NCBI GenBank assembly: GCA_021732415.1
Contig: JAKFVC010000244.1
Span: 1-48,314, forward strand
DNA length: 48,314 bases
Direction: 5' to 3'
Origin: Planctomycetaceae bacterium
GTDB taxonomy: Bacteria; Planctomycetota; Planctomycetia; Planctomycetales; Planctomycetaceae
The position numbers and the translations under genes were made by a program. The notes beneath the pieces are model-generated. The model had not been told where the DNA came from and searched no databases. It saw only the letters and a program-made list of their open reading frames with translations. How positions within the stretch are numbered: the stretch's first letter is position 1; each line of letters starts with the position of its first letter. Shown here in pieces: positions 18,007-24,318 of the stretch.

Positions 18007-18210
18007 ATGCAAGTCTTCAAAACTCTCGCCAACAAGATCAACACCGCCGCTCGTCAGTTCGACCAGGATCAAGACGGAATGGAAACCATGCAGATCGTCA
18101 TGATCATCGCCGTCGCCGCCATCGTCCTGCTCTTCGTTAAAGGTCAGTGGAATAACATCGCCGGTTGGGCAGACGGATTAGTCGGCCAAGTCACCAGTTG
18201 GACCCACTAA
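18007..18210 (+). CDS. flp: Flp-type major pilin, copy 1
   Basis: A 67-aa Flp/Fap-family prepilin, substrate of the prepilin peptidase at 20582 and building block of the Tad pilus. The leader MQVFKTLANKINTAARQF is followed by acidic DQDQDG (19-24), then METMQ and a hydrophobic helix IVMIIAVAAIVLLF (30-43). The tail KGQWNNIAGWADGLVGQ is amphipathic. Cleavage is expected after Gly24 (inference). The usual Glu at +5 is Gln here and in all six copies. Start ATG has an AAAAGGGG-type ribosome site. A strong hairpin follows at 18237. Nearly identical to copy 2 (one residue: Arg17 versus Lys17). Confidence 0.92.
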   Translation: MQVFKTLANKINTAARQFDQDQDGMETMQIVMIIAVAAIVLLFVKGQWNNIAGWADGLVGQVTSWTH

Positions 18211-18236
18211 GCACGCGTGACAGCTCCACTTTTCGT

Positions 18237-18280
18237 GAAGCGGCCCGGTTGATTCCACAACCGGGCCGCTTCGCTTCTTT
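18237..18280 (+). terminator. Hairpin after pilin 1
   Basis: Perfect 15-bp stem GAAGCGGCCCGGTTG / CAACCGGGCCGCTTC with a 6-base ATTCCA loop, followed by GCTTCTTTG. It starts 27 bp after the pilin stop. It may act as a terminator or as a 3' stabiliser of a small pilin mRNA. The same hairpin follows pilins 2 and 4. Confidence 0.7.
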
Positions 18281-18364
18281 GAATGAGATCATTCCGGCAA
18301 CACCGTCCACCGGTATCAGAATAAATTTGCCATTTGTCGTGGAATTCGCGTCCGATTCATGGCT

Positions 18365-18395
18365 GGAAACCGGATTATTCCAGTGTAACGACACC
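18365..18395 (+). promoter_or_regulatory. Conserved pilin-upstream box, copy 2
   Basis: GGAAACCGGATTATTCCAGT followed by GTAACGACACC, 70 bp before the pilin 2 ATG. This copy shows an internal dyad CTGGAA-N9-TTCCAG (from 18364), compatible with a regulator site. Confidence 0.4.
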
Positions 18396-18434
18396 GCAAC
18401 ACACACCAGCCAAACACACTCAAAGGAACACGTC

Positions 18435-18638
18435 ATGCAAGTCTTCAAAACTCTCGCCAACAAGATCAACACCGCCGCTCGGAAGTTCGACCAGGATCAA
18501 GATGGAATGGAAACCATGCAGATCGTCATGATCATCGCCGTCGCCGCCATCGTCCTGCTCTTCGTCAAAGGCCAGTGGAATAACATCGCTGGTTGGGCAG
18601 ACGGATTAGTCGGCCAAGTCACCAGTTGGACACACTAA
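18435..18638 (+). CDS. flp: Flp-type major pilin, copy 2
   Basis: A 67-aa pilin identical to copy 1 except Lys at position 17. AAAGGA stands seven bases before the ATG at 18435. The reading frame is open upstream to 18165, but that stretch is the duplicated spacer and has no pilin features, so the start at MQVFK is chosen. Domains are as in copy 1: acidic DQDQDG leader end, METMQ, helix at 30-43, Trp-containing tail. The unit from pilin start to pilin start is 428 bp, exactly the same as for the next unit, and the spacers after copies 1 and 2 differ at only a handful of bases. This indicates recent tandem duplication or gene conversion. Confidence 0.92.
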   Translation: MQVFKTLANKINTAARKFDQDQDGMETMQIVMIIAVAAIVLLFVKGQWNNIAGWADGLVGQVTSWTH

Positions 18639-18664
18639 GCACGCGTGACAACTCCACTTTTCGT

Positions 18665-18708
18665 GAAGCGGCCCGGTTGATTCCACAACCGGGCCGCTTC
18701 GCTTCTTT
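18665..18708 (+). terminator. Hairpin after pilin 2
   Basis: Same 15-bp stem and 6-base loop as at 18237, displaced by exactly 428 bp and followed by GCTTCTTTG. It ends or stabilises the pilin 2 transcript. Confidence 0.7.
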
Positions 18709-18792
18709 GAATGAGATCATTCCGGCAACACCGTCCACCGGTATCAGAATAAATTTGCCATTTGTCGTGGAATTCGCGTCCGATTCCAGGCT

Positions 18793-18823
18793 GGAAACCG
18801 GATTATTCCAGTGTAACGACACC
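18793..18823 (+). promoter_or_regulatory. Conserved pilin-upstream box, copy 3
   Basis: GGAAACCGGATTATTCCAGT followed by GTAACGACACC, 70 bp before the pilin 3 ATG. Identical to copy 2 although the pilin behind it has diverged. Confidence 0.4.
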
Positions 18824-18862
18824 ACAACACACACCAGTCAAACACACTCAAAGGAACAGATC

Positions 18863-19057
18863 ATGCAAGTCTTCAAGAACCTCGCCGCCAAGATCAACAC
18901 CGCCGCTTGCCAGTTCGACCAGGATCAAGACGGAATGGAAACGATGCAGGTTGTCATGATCATCGCCGTCGCCGCCATCGTCATGTTCTTCGTACAAGAT
19001 GTCTGGTACGCGGTCGCCGGTTGGACTTCGAATCTCATCGCCAATGTCATCTACTAG
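18863..19057 (+). CDS. flp: Flp-type pilin, copy 3 (divergent C-terminus)
   Basis: A 64-aa prepilin. The N-terminal half matches the others (DQDQDG, METMQ, VVMIIAVAAIV), but the second half differs: MFFVQDVWYAVAGWTSNLIANVIY. The leader has a Cys at position 16 (NTAACQF) where the others have Arg, Lys or Gly-Lys. The upstream box and AAAGGA ribosome site are those of copy 2, so the control region and leader appear recently shared while the exposed C-terminal part has diverged. It could be a minor or specialised pilin. A frame open upstream to 18593 is rejected for the same reason as in copy 2. A different hairpin follows at 19092. Confidence 0.88.
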   Translation: MQVFKNLAAKINTAACQFDQDQDGMETMQVVMIIAVAAIVMFFVQDVWYAVAGWTSNLIANVIY

Positions 19058-19091
19058 TTCTGCGGAACTTGTCGCGTACGAATTGCACTGC

Positions 19092-19118
19092 AGCCCGGCT
19101 TCATCGCCGGGCTTTTTC
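19092..19118 (+). terminator. Rho-independent terminator after pilin 3
   Basis: AGCCCGGC-TTCATC-GCCGGGCT followed directly by TTTTCG, 35 bp after the pilin 3 stop. Classical stem plus T-run, different from the hairpins after pilins 1, 2 and 4. Confidence 0.75.
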
Positions 19119-19202
19119 GTTCTTTGGACACCGCCTGGAACGGCCACCGCCGATGGCCGGAAAATGCAATATTCCCTGGATTTTACGTCCGCCTGGGTGC
19201 CT

Positions 19203-19229
19203 GGAACCGGATTACTCCATTGAGGCCAC
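19203..19229 (+). promoter_or_regulatory. Conserved pilin-upstream box, copy 4
   Basis: GGAACCGGATTACTCCATTG followed by AGGCCAC, 67 bp before the pilin 4 ATG. It retains CCGGATTA-TCCA-TG while the flanking spacer differs from copies 2 and 3, which favours function over mere duplication. Confidence 0.4.
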
Positions 19230-19269
19230 AGTACAACACTCAAACACAAAACACTCAAAGGAACACGTC

Positions 19270-19473
19270 ATGCAAGTCTTCAAAACTCTCGCCAACAAGA
19301 TCAACACCGCCGCTCGTCAGTTCGACCAGGATCAAGATGGAATGGAAACGATGCAGATCGTCATGATCATCGCCGTCGCCGCCATCGTCCTGCTCTTCGT
19401 GCAGGGCCAATGGAATAACATCGCCGGTTGGGCAGACGGCTTAGTCGGTCAAATCACCGGTTGGACCAGCTGA
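19270..19473 (+). CDS. flp: Flp-type major pilin, copy 4
   Basis: A 67-aa prepilin close to copies 1 and 2. It has the same leader (MQVFKTLANKINTAARQF), acidic DQDQDG, METMQ and hydrophobic helix, with changes VQGQW and GQITGWTS near the end. The ATG at 19270 follows AAAGGA with seven-base spacing. A longer in-frame extension from 18907 crosses pilin 3 in another frame and is not used. Bounded by the terminator of pilin 3 upstream and its own hairpin at 19500, so it can be expressed as a single unit. Confidence 0.92.
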   Translation: MQVFKTLANKINTAARQFDQDQDGMETMQIVMIIAVAAIVLLFVQGQWNNIAGWADGLVGQITGWTS

Positions 19474-19499
19474 GCACTCGCTGCAAGCCAACTTTCCGT

Positions 19500-19543
19500 G
19501 AAGCGGCCCGGTTGTCCAGACAACCGGGCTGCTTCGCTTCTTT
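19500..19543 (+). terminator. Hairpin after pilin 4
   Basis: GAAGCGGCCCGGTTG / CAACCGGGCTGCTTC with a TCCAGA loop, followed by GCTTCTTTG. It is the same hairpin as after pilins 1 and 2, with one stem change (G-T pair tolerated) and a different loop. This pattern suggests the stem is under selection. Confidence 0.7.
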
Positions 19544-19628
19544 GAGACCCGTCAGCCGCACGACGGTATCCCGGGGCAACAACATGAATCACGTTTCTGG
19601 CCCGGATTTCACGTCCGAGTTGATCCCC

Positions 19629-19656
19629 GAAAGCGGATTATTCCATTGAGACCACA
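19629..19656 (+). promoter_or_regulatory. Conserved pilin-upstream box, copy 5
   Basis: CGAAAGCGGATTATTCCATT followed by GAGACCAC, 66 bp before the pilin 5 ATG. The core CGGATTATTCCA-TG is kept in an otherwise diverged spacer. Confidence 0.4.
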
Positions 19657-19694
19657 ACGCAACACTCAAAGACAAGAAACTCGCTGGGAACGTC

Positions 19695-19898
19695 ATGCAA
19701 GCCTTCAAAACTCTCGCTAACAAGATCAGTGTCGCCGGAAAAAAATTCGACCAGGATCAAGACGGAATGGAAACCATGCAGATCGTCATGATCATCGCCG
19801 TCGCCGCCATCGTCCTGCTCTTCGTCAAAGGCCAGTGGAACAACGTCGCCGGTTGGGCAGACGGCTTGGTCAATGAGATCACCGGTTGGCATGGCTAG
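19695..19898 (+). CDS. flp: Flp-type pilin, copy 5
   Basis: A 67-aa prepilin. The leader is MQAFKTLANKISVAGKKF, more diverged than in copies 1-4. The acidic DQDQDG, METMQ and the helix IVMIIAVAAIVLLF are fully kept, and the tail reads KGQWNNVAGWADGLVNEITGWHG. The ribosome site is GGGA. No strong hairpin follows; 261 bp separate it from copy 6. It probably forms an older member of the array. Confidence 0.9.
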   Translation: MQAFKTLANKISVAGKKFDQDQDGMETMQIVMIIAVAAIVLLFVKGQWNNVAGWADGLVNEITGWHG

Positions 19899-20159
19899 AT
19901 TCCGTGACACCAATCCCGCCGACGTGCCATAACCCCGCTGCAGATAGTGATTTTGGGAATTCTGGAATTTTCTTTCGAATTCATGTCCGAACTGGGCTGC
20001 AAAATCGAATTACCTCCATGTGGTCAGCAAAACTGCTTGCTTTTGATCACAGGCCTGTTCAGAATGATCGGAACTGTTCACCAGATTCTGCCTCAGGCAC
20101 CGACTTTACAACTCCAGCGACAGCGGCAACAACTTACACCACACGAGGTTATGGCAATC

Positions 20160-20369
20160 ATGAAAACTGAACTCGAGATTGATACTCAGGACACGATGCA
20201 TTCGCAACTGCTCGCCTTCCACACTGATGAAGACGGCATGGAAACAATGCAGATTGTCATGATCATTGCCGTCGCCGCGATTGTCCTGCTATTCGTAAAG
20301 GGCCAGTGGGAAACGATTTCCAATTGGGCGAGTACCTTGGTCACCCAGATCACCGGCTGGACTGGCTGA
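20160..20369 (+). CDS. flp: Flp-type pilin, copy 6 (most diverged)
   Basis: A 69-aa prepilin starting MKTELEIDTQ. A start nine bases earlier (20151, MAIMKT) is possible; GAGG lies 2 bases before that one and 11 before the chosen one. The leader is acidic and unrelated to the other five, but HTDEDG-METMQ and the identical helix IVMIIAVAAIVLLFVKGQW follow, then ETISNWASTLVTQITGWTG. The frame is open back to 19947, but this stretch shows no protein features. It lacks the conserved upstream box. It lies 212 bp before the prepilin peptidase gene. Likely a minor pilin or an old paralogue. Confidence 0.88.
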   Translation: MKTELEIDTQDTMHSQLLAFHTDEDGMETMQIVMIIAVAAIVLLFVKGQWETISNWASTLVTQITGWTG

Positions 20370-20410
20370 TCGACTGCAGTCCGTAACGAATGCTGACAAA
20401 TCACGAGCTG

Positions 20411-20438
20411 CCCGGCGGTGTTCACGCACCGTCCGGGG
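20411..20438 (+). terminator. Weak hairpin after pilin 6
   Basis: CCCGG-C-GGTG / CACC-GT-CCGGGG with a TTCACG loop lies 42 bp after the pilin 6 stop. It has no T-run, so it is only a candidate attenuator between the pilin array and the peptidase gene. Confidence 0.3.
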
Positions 20439-20581
20439 ACTGGTTGGAATTTGCCTGCTCAGAGTGATCTCTGGCAAATTTGATTGCAATAAGGCGCCGA
20501 AAACGGATTCCGCCGCGTCCTTCACCGGGGATTGAAAACCGCGGAGGGCGCGGCATTTTTGTTGAAACGAATTGGGCCATC

Positions 20582-21328
20582 ATGTCCACCGCAACGGTCG
20601 AAACTCCCGCTCCCGCAGGTGGTCCTCCCTCCGAGGCGAACCTGCGTGTCCGCAACTGGGGTTGGAGCTTCATGTTTGGAGCTCCCCTGATCTGGGCGCC
20701 TCTGTGGGTGCTGATCTGGTCTGGGAACAAGGCTTTTCCCATCCTGGCCACCTGGACTGGCGCCGTCCTCGTCCTGACTCTCGCCATTTCGTCGTACACC
20801 GATTTCCGGTGGCGCAAAATTCTCAACTGGACGACCTATCCTGCCGTCCTGTGGGTGCTCGGACTCAGTCTCCTGGCGACCCTGCGGATGCCGGTCGAGA
20901 CGGCCGAATCCACGCATCAGAGTTTCGGGCCTTTAGCCTACTTGGGATTTCCCGAATCGCTGATGGGAGCCGGCATTGCCTTTTTGATCATGTTCGGCAT
21001 TTATCGCCTGGCCGGTGGGGGTGCCGGTGACGTGAAACTGGCGGTCGTGATCGGCGCGGTACTGGGGAGCGAACTGGGAGTGCTCGCCCTGGTGTATAGC
21101 TATGTGATCGCAGCCACCTTCAGCATCCTGAATCTGGTCTGGACCGCCGGTCCAAGAACAATCTTCGGGACTGTCACTCGTAACGTGGCGTCCACTGTCC
21201 TGCCGGACGTCATCGCTCAGCCAAGTTCCGAACAGCGGGCCGTCTTGCTGCGTCCAGTGACTCTGGCTCCGTTCTTCACGATGGGGACACTGCTGGTACT
21301 CTGTGGCATCAGATGGGGGCTGTCATGA
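20582..21328 (+). CDS. cpaA: Prepilin peptidase, A24 family (CpaA/TadV)
   Basis: A 248-aa multi-pass inner-membrane aspartic peptidase that removes the leader of Flp and pseudopilins. ATG 20582 (MSTATVETPAP) is chosen over 20480 because the longer N-terminus is Arg/Pro-rich and lacks a ribosome site. The two catalytic aspartates are visible in SSYTDFRWRKILN (about residue 74) and GGGAGDVKL (GxGD motif, about residue 180). Six or so hydrophobic segments are present. An N-terminal cytoplasmic Pro/Ala tail of about 30 residues is an extra over typical CpaA. The stop overlaps the next start (ATGA), so it is translationally coupled with the small pilin-like gene. Confidence 0.92.
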   Translation: MSTATVETPAPAGGPPSEANLRVRNWGWSFMFGAPLIWAPLWVLIWSGNKAFPILATWTGAVLVLTLAISSYTDFRWRKILNWTTYPAVLWVLGLSLLATLRMPVETAESTHQSFGPLAYLGFPESLMGAGIAFLIMFGIYRLAGGGAGDVKLAVVIGAVLGSELGVLALVYSYVIAATFSILNLVWTAGPRTIFGTVTRNVASTVLPDVIAQPSSEQRAVLLRPVTLAPFFTMGTLLVLCGIRWGLS

Positions 21329-21510
21329 TGAGTCGATCTGTTTTACTTCAGAGATTGAACCTGCGTCGCCGAGCCGCCGCGACGATCGAAATCGTGATGG
21401 CATTGGGTGTGGCGCTGCCGTTTGTCGGCTTCTTGTTCATGGGTGGATTACGAGGCTGTCGCAACTTGTGGCATGTGATCGCCAATGCGGTCGGCATGCC
21501 GTACTTGTAA
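21325..21510 (+). CDS. 61-aa pilin-like or TadE-like membrane peptide
   Basis: Starts at ATG 21325, overlapping the peptidase stop by ATGA; GGGGG lies upstream. The product is MMSRSVLLQRLNLRRRAAAT followed by IEIVMALGVALPFVGFLFMG and a short tail ending VGMPYL. The basic N-terminus, small residues, then a Glu two residues into the hydrophobic helix match the class III pilin/TadE leader pattern (Ala-Thr-Ile-Glu). Only one membrane helix and a 15-residue tail are present, so it is either a minor pseudopilin or a very short TadE relative. Coupling to the peptidase supports a role in pilus assembly (inference). Confidence 0.65.
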   Translation: MMSRSVLLQRLNLRRRAAATIEIVMALGVALPFVGFLFMGGLRGCRNLWHVIANAVGMPYL

Positions 21511-21703
21511 AAACGCGGAGAGATGTCCGTCTGCGGCACCAAAAACGAATCACAGTGTAAGCGAATCACAATGTAATCGTGCAGGCCAAATAGAATCGTC
21601 CCGCCTGCACCTGATATCAAAATATCGCCATCGAAGAATAAGTGATTGTCGTGAGCCAGGTGCATTGCCTTGTTATCAAAATCTCGGGCCAGAAAACAAC
21701 ATC

Positions 21704-22444
21704 ATGTTTACGCTGGGTGAATGTCTGAGATCAGTCGAGATCATCTGGGTGCTCTGGGTCTTGAGCACGCTGCTGATCTGCTGGCTGTTGGTTCACGGTG
21801 CCCGCTGTTGGCGCGGCCAGACCTTCCGCAAGCTGCTGGCGGAAGAAGACGGCGGAGCCTATACGATCTCCTATGTCTTGACCTTTCCCATCTATTTCCT
21901 GCTGGTCTGCACGGTGATTGAGTCCAGCCTGGTGCTGCTGACAAAAATGGGAACGATGTACGCGGCCTACTGTTCGGCCCGCTCGGCCGTCGTGTGGCTG
22001 AATGCTCAGCCTGATCTGGCGAATGACCAGATTCGATCGGCAGCAGTGAATGCCATGGCGCCCTTCGCCAGCGGCAGCCAGCAGCACGCGAAATGGCTGG
22101 GGGCCGATTCTGGATCAACGAATGGCGCACGCTGGTACTACGGCTACTACCGCTACTGCAAGGGCCCGGCACCCGCAGACTACATGCTGACGAAATACGG
22201 CTGTGCTCTCGCCGCCACCGACGTGACGTGGGATCCGGCCGAACCGAGTGTCAACGAACCGATCAACGTGACCCTGACTTATCGCATGCCGCTGCATATC
22301 CCTGGAGCGGCCCGAGTCCTGGGCGCGCCGGGTGGGTTTTATCCCATTACGACGAAGGCCACCCTGCCGAATGAAGGCTGGGTGGGAGCAGAGAATCAGC
22401 CTAACTATCCGATGGGAATTGACTATCACACCCGCATGAATTGA
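21704..22444 (+). CDS. TadE-like pseudopilin/membrane protein
   Basis: A 246-aa product from ATG 21704 (MFTLGECLRS); the frame is open to 21485, but that part is unstructured. A first hydrophobic segment (VEIIWVLWVLSTLLICWLLV, about 10-30) precedes RKLLAEEDGGAYTISYVLTF, a TadE-like entry into a second helix (about 62-80). The C-terminal half is an extracytoplasmic domain with Trp/Tyr-rich stretches (ARWYYGYYRYCKG) ending in a region resembling TadE tails (INVTLTYRMPLHIPGAARVL). TadE-family proteins are minor pilins needed for Tad assembly. The next gene begins 53 bp later, or overlaps if its TTG at 22441 is used. The extra N-terminal helix is unusual for TadE. Confidence 0.75.
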   Translation: MFTLGECLRSVEIIWVLWVLSTLLICWLLVHGARCWRGQTFRKLLAEEDGGAYTISYVLTFPIYFLLVCTVIESSLVLLTKMGTMYAAYCSARSAVVWLNAQPDLANDQIRSAAVNAMAPFASGSQQHAKWLGADSGSTNGARWYYGYYRYCKGPAPADYMLTKYGCALAATDVTWDPAEPSVNEPINVTLTYRMPLHIPGAARVLGAPGGFYPITTKATLPNEGWVGAENQPNYPMGIDYHTRMN

Positions 22445-22497
22445 CCGTGCTCCCGACAGGGTACCAACCAGCGCGAACACGGAACGAGGTCGATATC

Positions 22498-24171
22498 GTG
22501 AACAATCCAATGTCTGCCACCAGTTGCAGTCAGAGTCCGCCCGGCCCGGTTGACAACCGGAAGTCGGTGCTGGCATCCATTTTTTGGGGTGATGACCAGC
22601 CGGGAACAGCAACCAGTTGGGTCGCGGCCGAAGAGGGGATGATTTCGATCATCACCTTGATCTCCGTCCTGTTCTTTCTGATTCTGGTGGGGATGCTGGG
22701 CAATATCGGTCTGATCATCAATCAAAAGATCGAAGTTCAGAACGGCGCCGATTCCATCGCCCTCTCGGCCTCGCAGGTCCAGGCCCGCGGTATGAATGCG
22801 GTCACCGCCTCGAACCATATCATCGGTGAACTGCTGGCGCTCGTGGTGATCCACCATGCGTTCGGTGGTGATGAGCTGGATGTCCCACAAGCCAAAGATT
22901 CGCCCGATGACAGTCAAACCCAGGATGATCTCAATAACGCTTTTGATCTGGCAACGATCGTCGACGCAGATCCGCCGATCGATACCAGCGGGGACATCAA
23001 GAAGGATGTCAACGAAACTCCGCAGGCTGGAGCGACGCTCTTCGATTCCGTCATTCGGCTGCGCCGCGTACTGACCTGGACCTACGAAGCCTACGCGATT
23101 GGCGCGATCCTGCAGCAGTTTCAGGACGTTCCGTACATCGGTCCGATCCTCTATGCCATGGGCATCATTATCTGCATGGCGGCGGTGGTCTACGAAAAGA
23201 AGATCTATGTTGAACGGTTCATCCTGAAAGGGATTGAGAAAGTCGCTGCCGGCGTCAGCTCGGTGAAAAAAGGGATCGTGTCACTGATTGATACGCTGTA
23301 CCAAGCGCAGGTCTCCCAGGTGCAATCGATCCCAGACCACGTAGACCATGCCCGACAGGACGAGGCCGATCAGGCGCTCGTCACCGGGGCGACATTCCCC
23401 GGCCAGGATCCGCCTGCCAAATTGCCCGTGTTGCCCGAACCAGAGACGCTGGATCGCCTGGAACAGAGTCAGTTGGCCCGAGCCACTTATCCGTGGGTGG
23501 CGAACTGGCGCATTCCGATCGAAGAGTTGATGTGGGATTGGCTACGCATCGCCCGATCCGCCAACTATTACCATCACTATTCGATCCACTACACGTGGCA
23601 ATGGGTCAAGCAAAAGAAGGAAGACGGAGTGCATTTGCACGTCATGGAGGGCCTGTTTGACTCGGACGGCGCCAACGGCAACAAGGGTCAGGAAGTCTGG
23701 ACCCAGGAGAATGGCTCGGGGCGGGCCGATGAGCTGTTCTGTCTGATGGGCTTCGCGCGACGGAAGGCTCCGCGGCTGGCGTCCTCCGGGGTGTCCCAGC
23801 AATCGCCCACACCCTTGTATAAACCTCAGAATCCCCAGGGAGTCGTCGCCTATGCGCAGGCTATGATCTATAACGCGAATCCACAAATCGGTTCGCGAGG
23901 GAGCGACTATCAGGCCCTGGTCGGCTGGGATACCCTGAACTGGATTAATGATGTTCCCGAATTGCCTCAAATTCCCGATGTCAACCCGGAACGTTATACG
24001 GACATCCCGGACATCCATGCCGGAAAAGATAAACCCAAGATGTTTGTGAACTGGCAGACCAAGCTCGTGCCGGAAACCCGCATCCGAGAGGCCGCAAATT
24101 ACTTGGATGGGGAAATTGGAGCAGTCGTCAAAAAAATGATTCCGGTGCCTCGGTCGTTCCGGACGCATTGA
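22498..24171 (+). CDS. TadG-like Flp pilus assembly protein
   Basis: A 557-aa product. GTG 22498 has GAGG eight bases upstream; an ATG lies four codons later (22510) and a TTG at 22441. After a polar leader comes AAEEGMISIITLISVLFFL, a TadE/TadG-type entry into a single helix (about residues 43-72), then INQKIEVQNGADSIALSASQ, the typical TadG_N continuation (ADAAALA-like). The large outside domain (about 90-557) has a second hydrophobic stretch (IGPILYAMGIIICMAAVVY) and aromatic segments; it lacks a VWA MIDAS motif. TadG proteins are minor structural components at the envelope. It lies in a gene string of pilus components. Confidence 0.75.
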   Translation: MNNPMSATSCSQSPPGPVDNRKSVLASIFWGDDQPGTATSWVAAEEGMISIITLISVLFFLILVGMLGNIGLIINQKIEVQNGADSIALSASQVQARGMNAVTASNHIIGELLALVVIHHAFGGDELDVPQAKDSPDDSQTQDDLNNAFDLATIVDADPPIDTSGDIKKDVNETPQAGATLFDSVIRLRRVLTWTYEAYAIGAILQQFQDVPYIGPILYAMGIIICMAAVVYEKKIYVERFILKGIEKVAAGVSSVKKGIVSLIDTLYQAQVSQVQSIPDHVDHARQDEADQALVTGATFPGQDPPAKLPVLPEPETLDRLEQSQLARATYPWVANWRIPIEELMWDWLRIARSANYYHHYSIHYTWQWVKQKKEDGVHLHVMEGLFDSDGANGNKGQEVWTQENGSGRADELFCLMGFARRKAPRLASSGVSQQSPTPLYKPQNPQGVVAYAQAMIYNANPQIGSRGSDYQALVGWDTLNWINDVPELPQIPDVNPERYTDIPDIHAGKDKPKMFVNWQTKLVPETRIREAANYLDGEIGAVVKKMIPVPRSFRTH

Positions 24172-24318
24172 GAATTCAGAGCGAATGACAAGAGAAAAAT
24201 CGATATGAGCCCGGCCCCGTGGCAGACACTGCTAGCGTCTGCATTCCGACGCTGGCACCGTCGACAACGGGGTACAGTCGGTCTTGGAAATAGTACTTAT
24301 TGACGAATCGTGTGCATC

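Noticed and set aside
18165-18638. 157-aa frame ending in pilin 2 (and the similar 154-aa frame 18593-19057 ending in pilin 3)
   Set aside because: The upstream part is the duplicated spacer with hairpin and box. A strong ribosome site marks the internal MQVFK start, and all pilins are 64-69 aa.
19947-20369. 140-aa frame ending in pilin 6
   Set aside because: The extra N-terminal 70 residues show no pilin leader or domain; the METMQ signature sits at the normal distance from the internal start.
21546-21576. Two adjacent copies of CGAATCACA(G/A)TGTAA
   Set aside because: Only two 15-bp copies, no dyad, and no clear relation to a start; too short to call a functional site.
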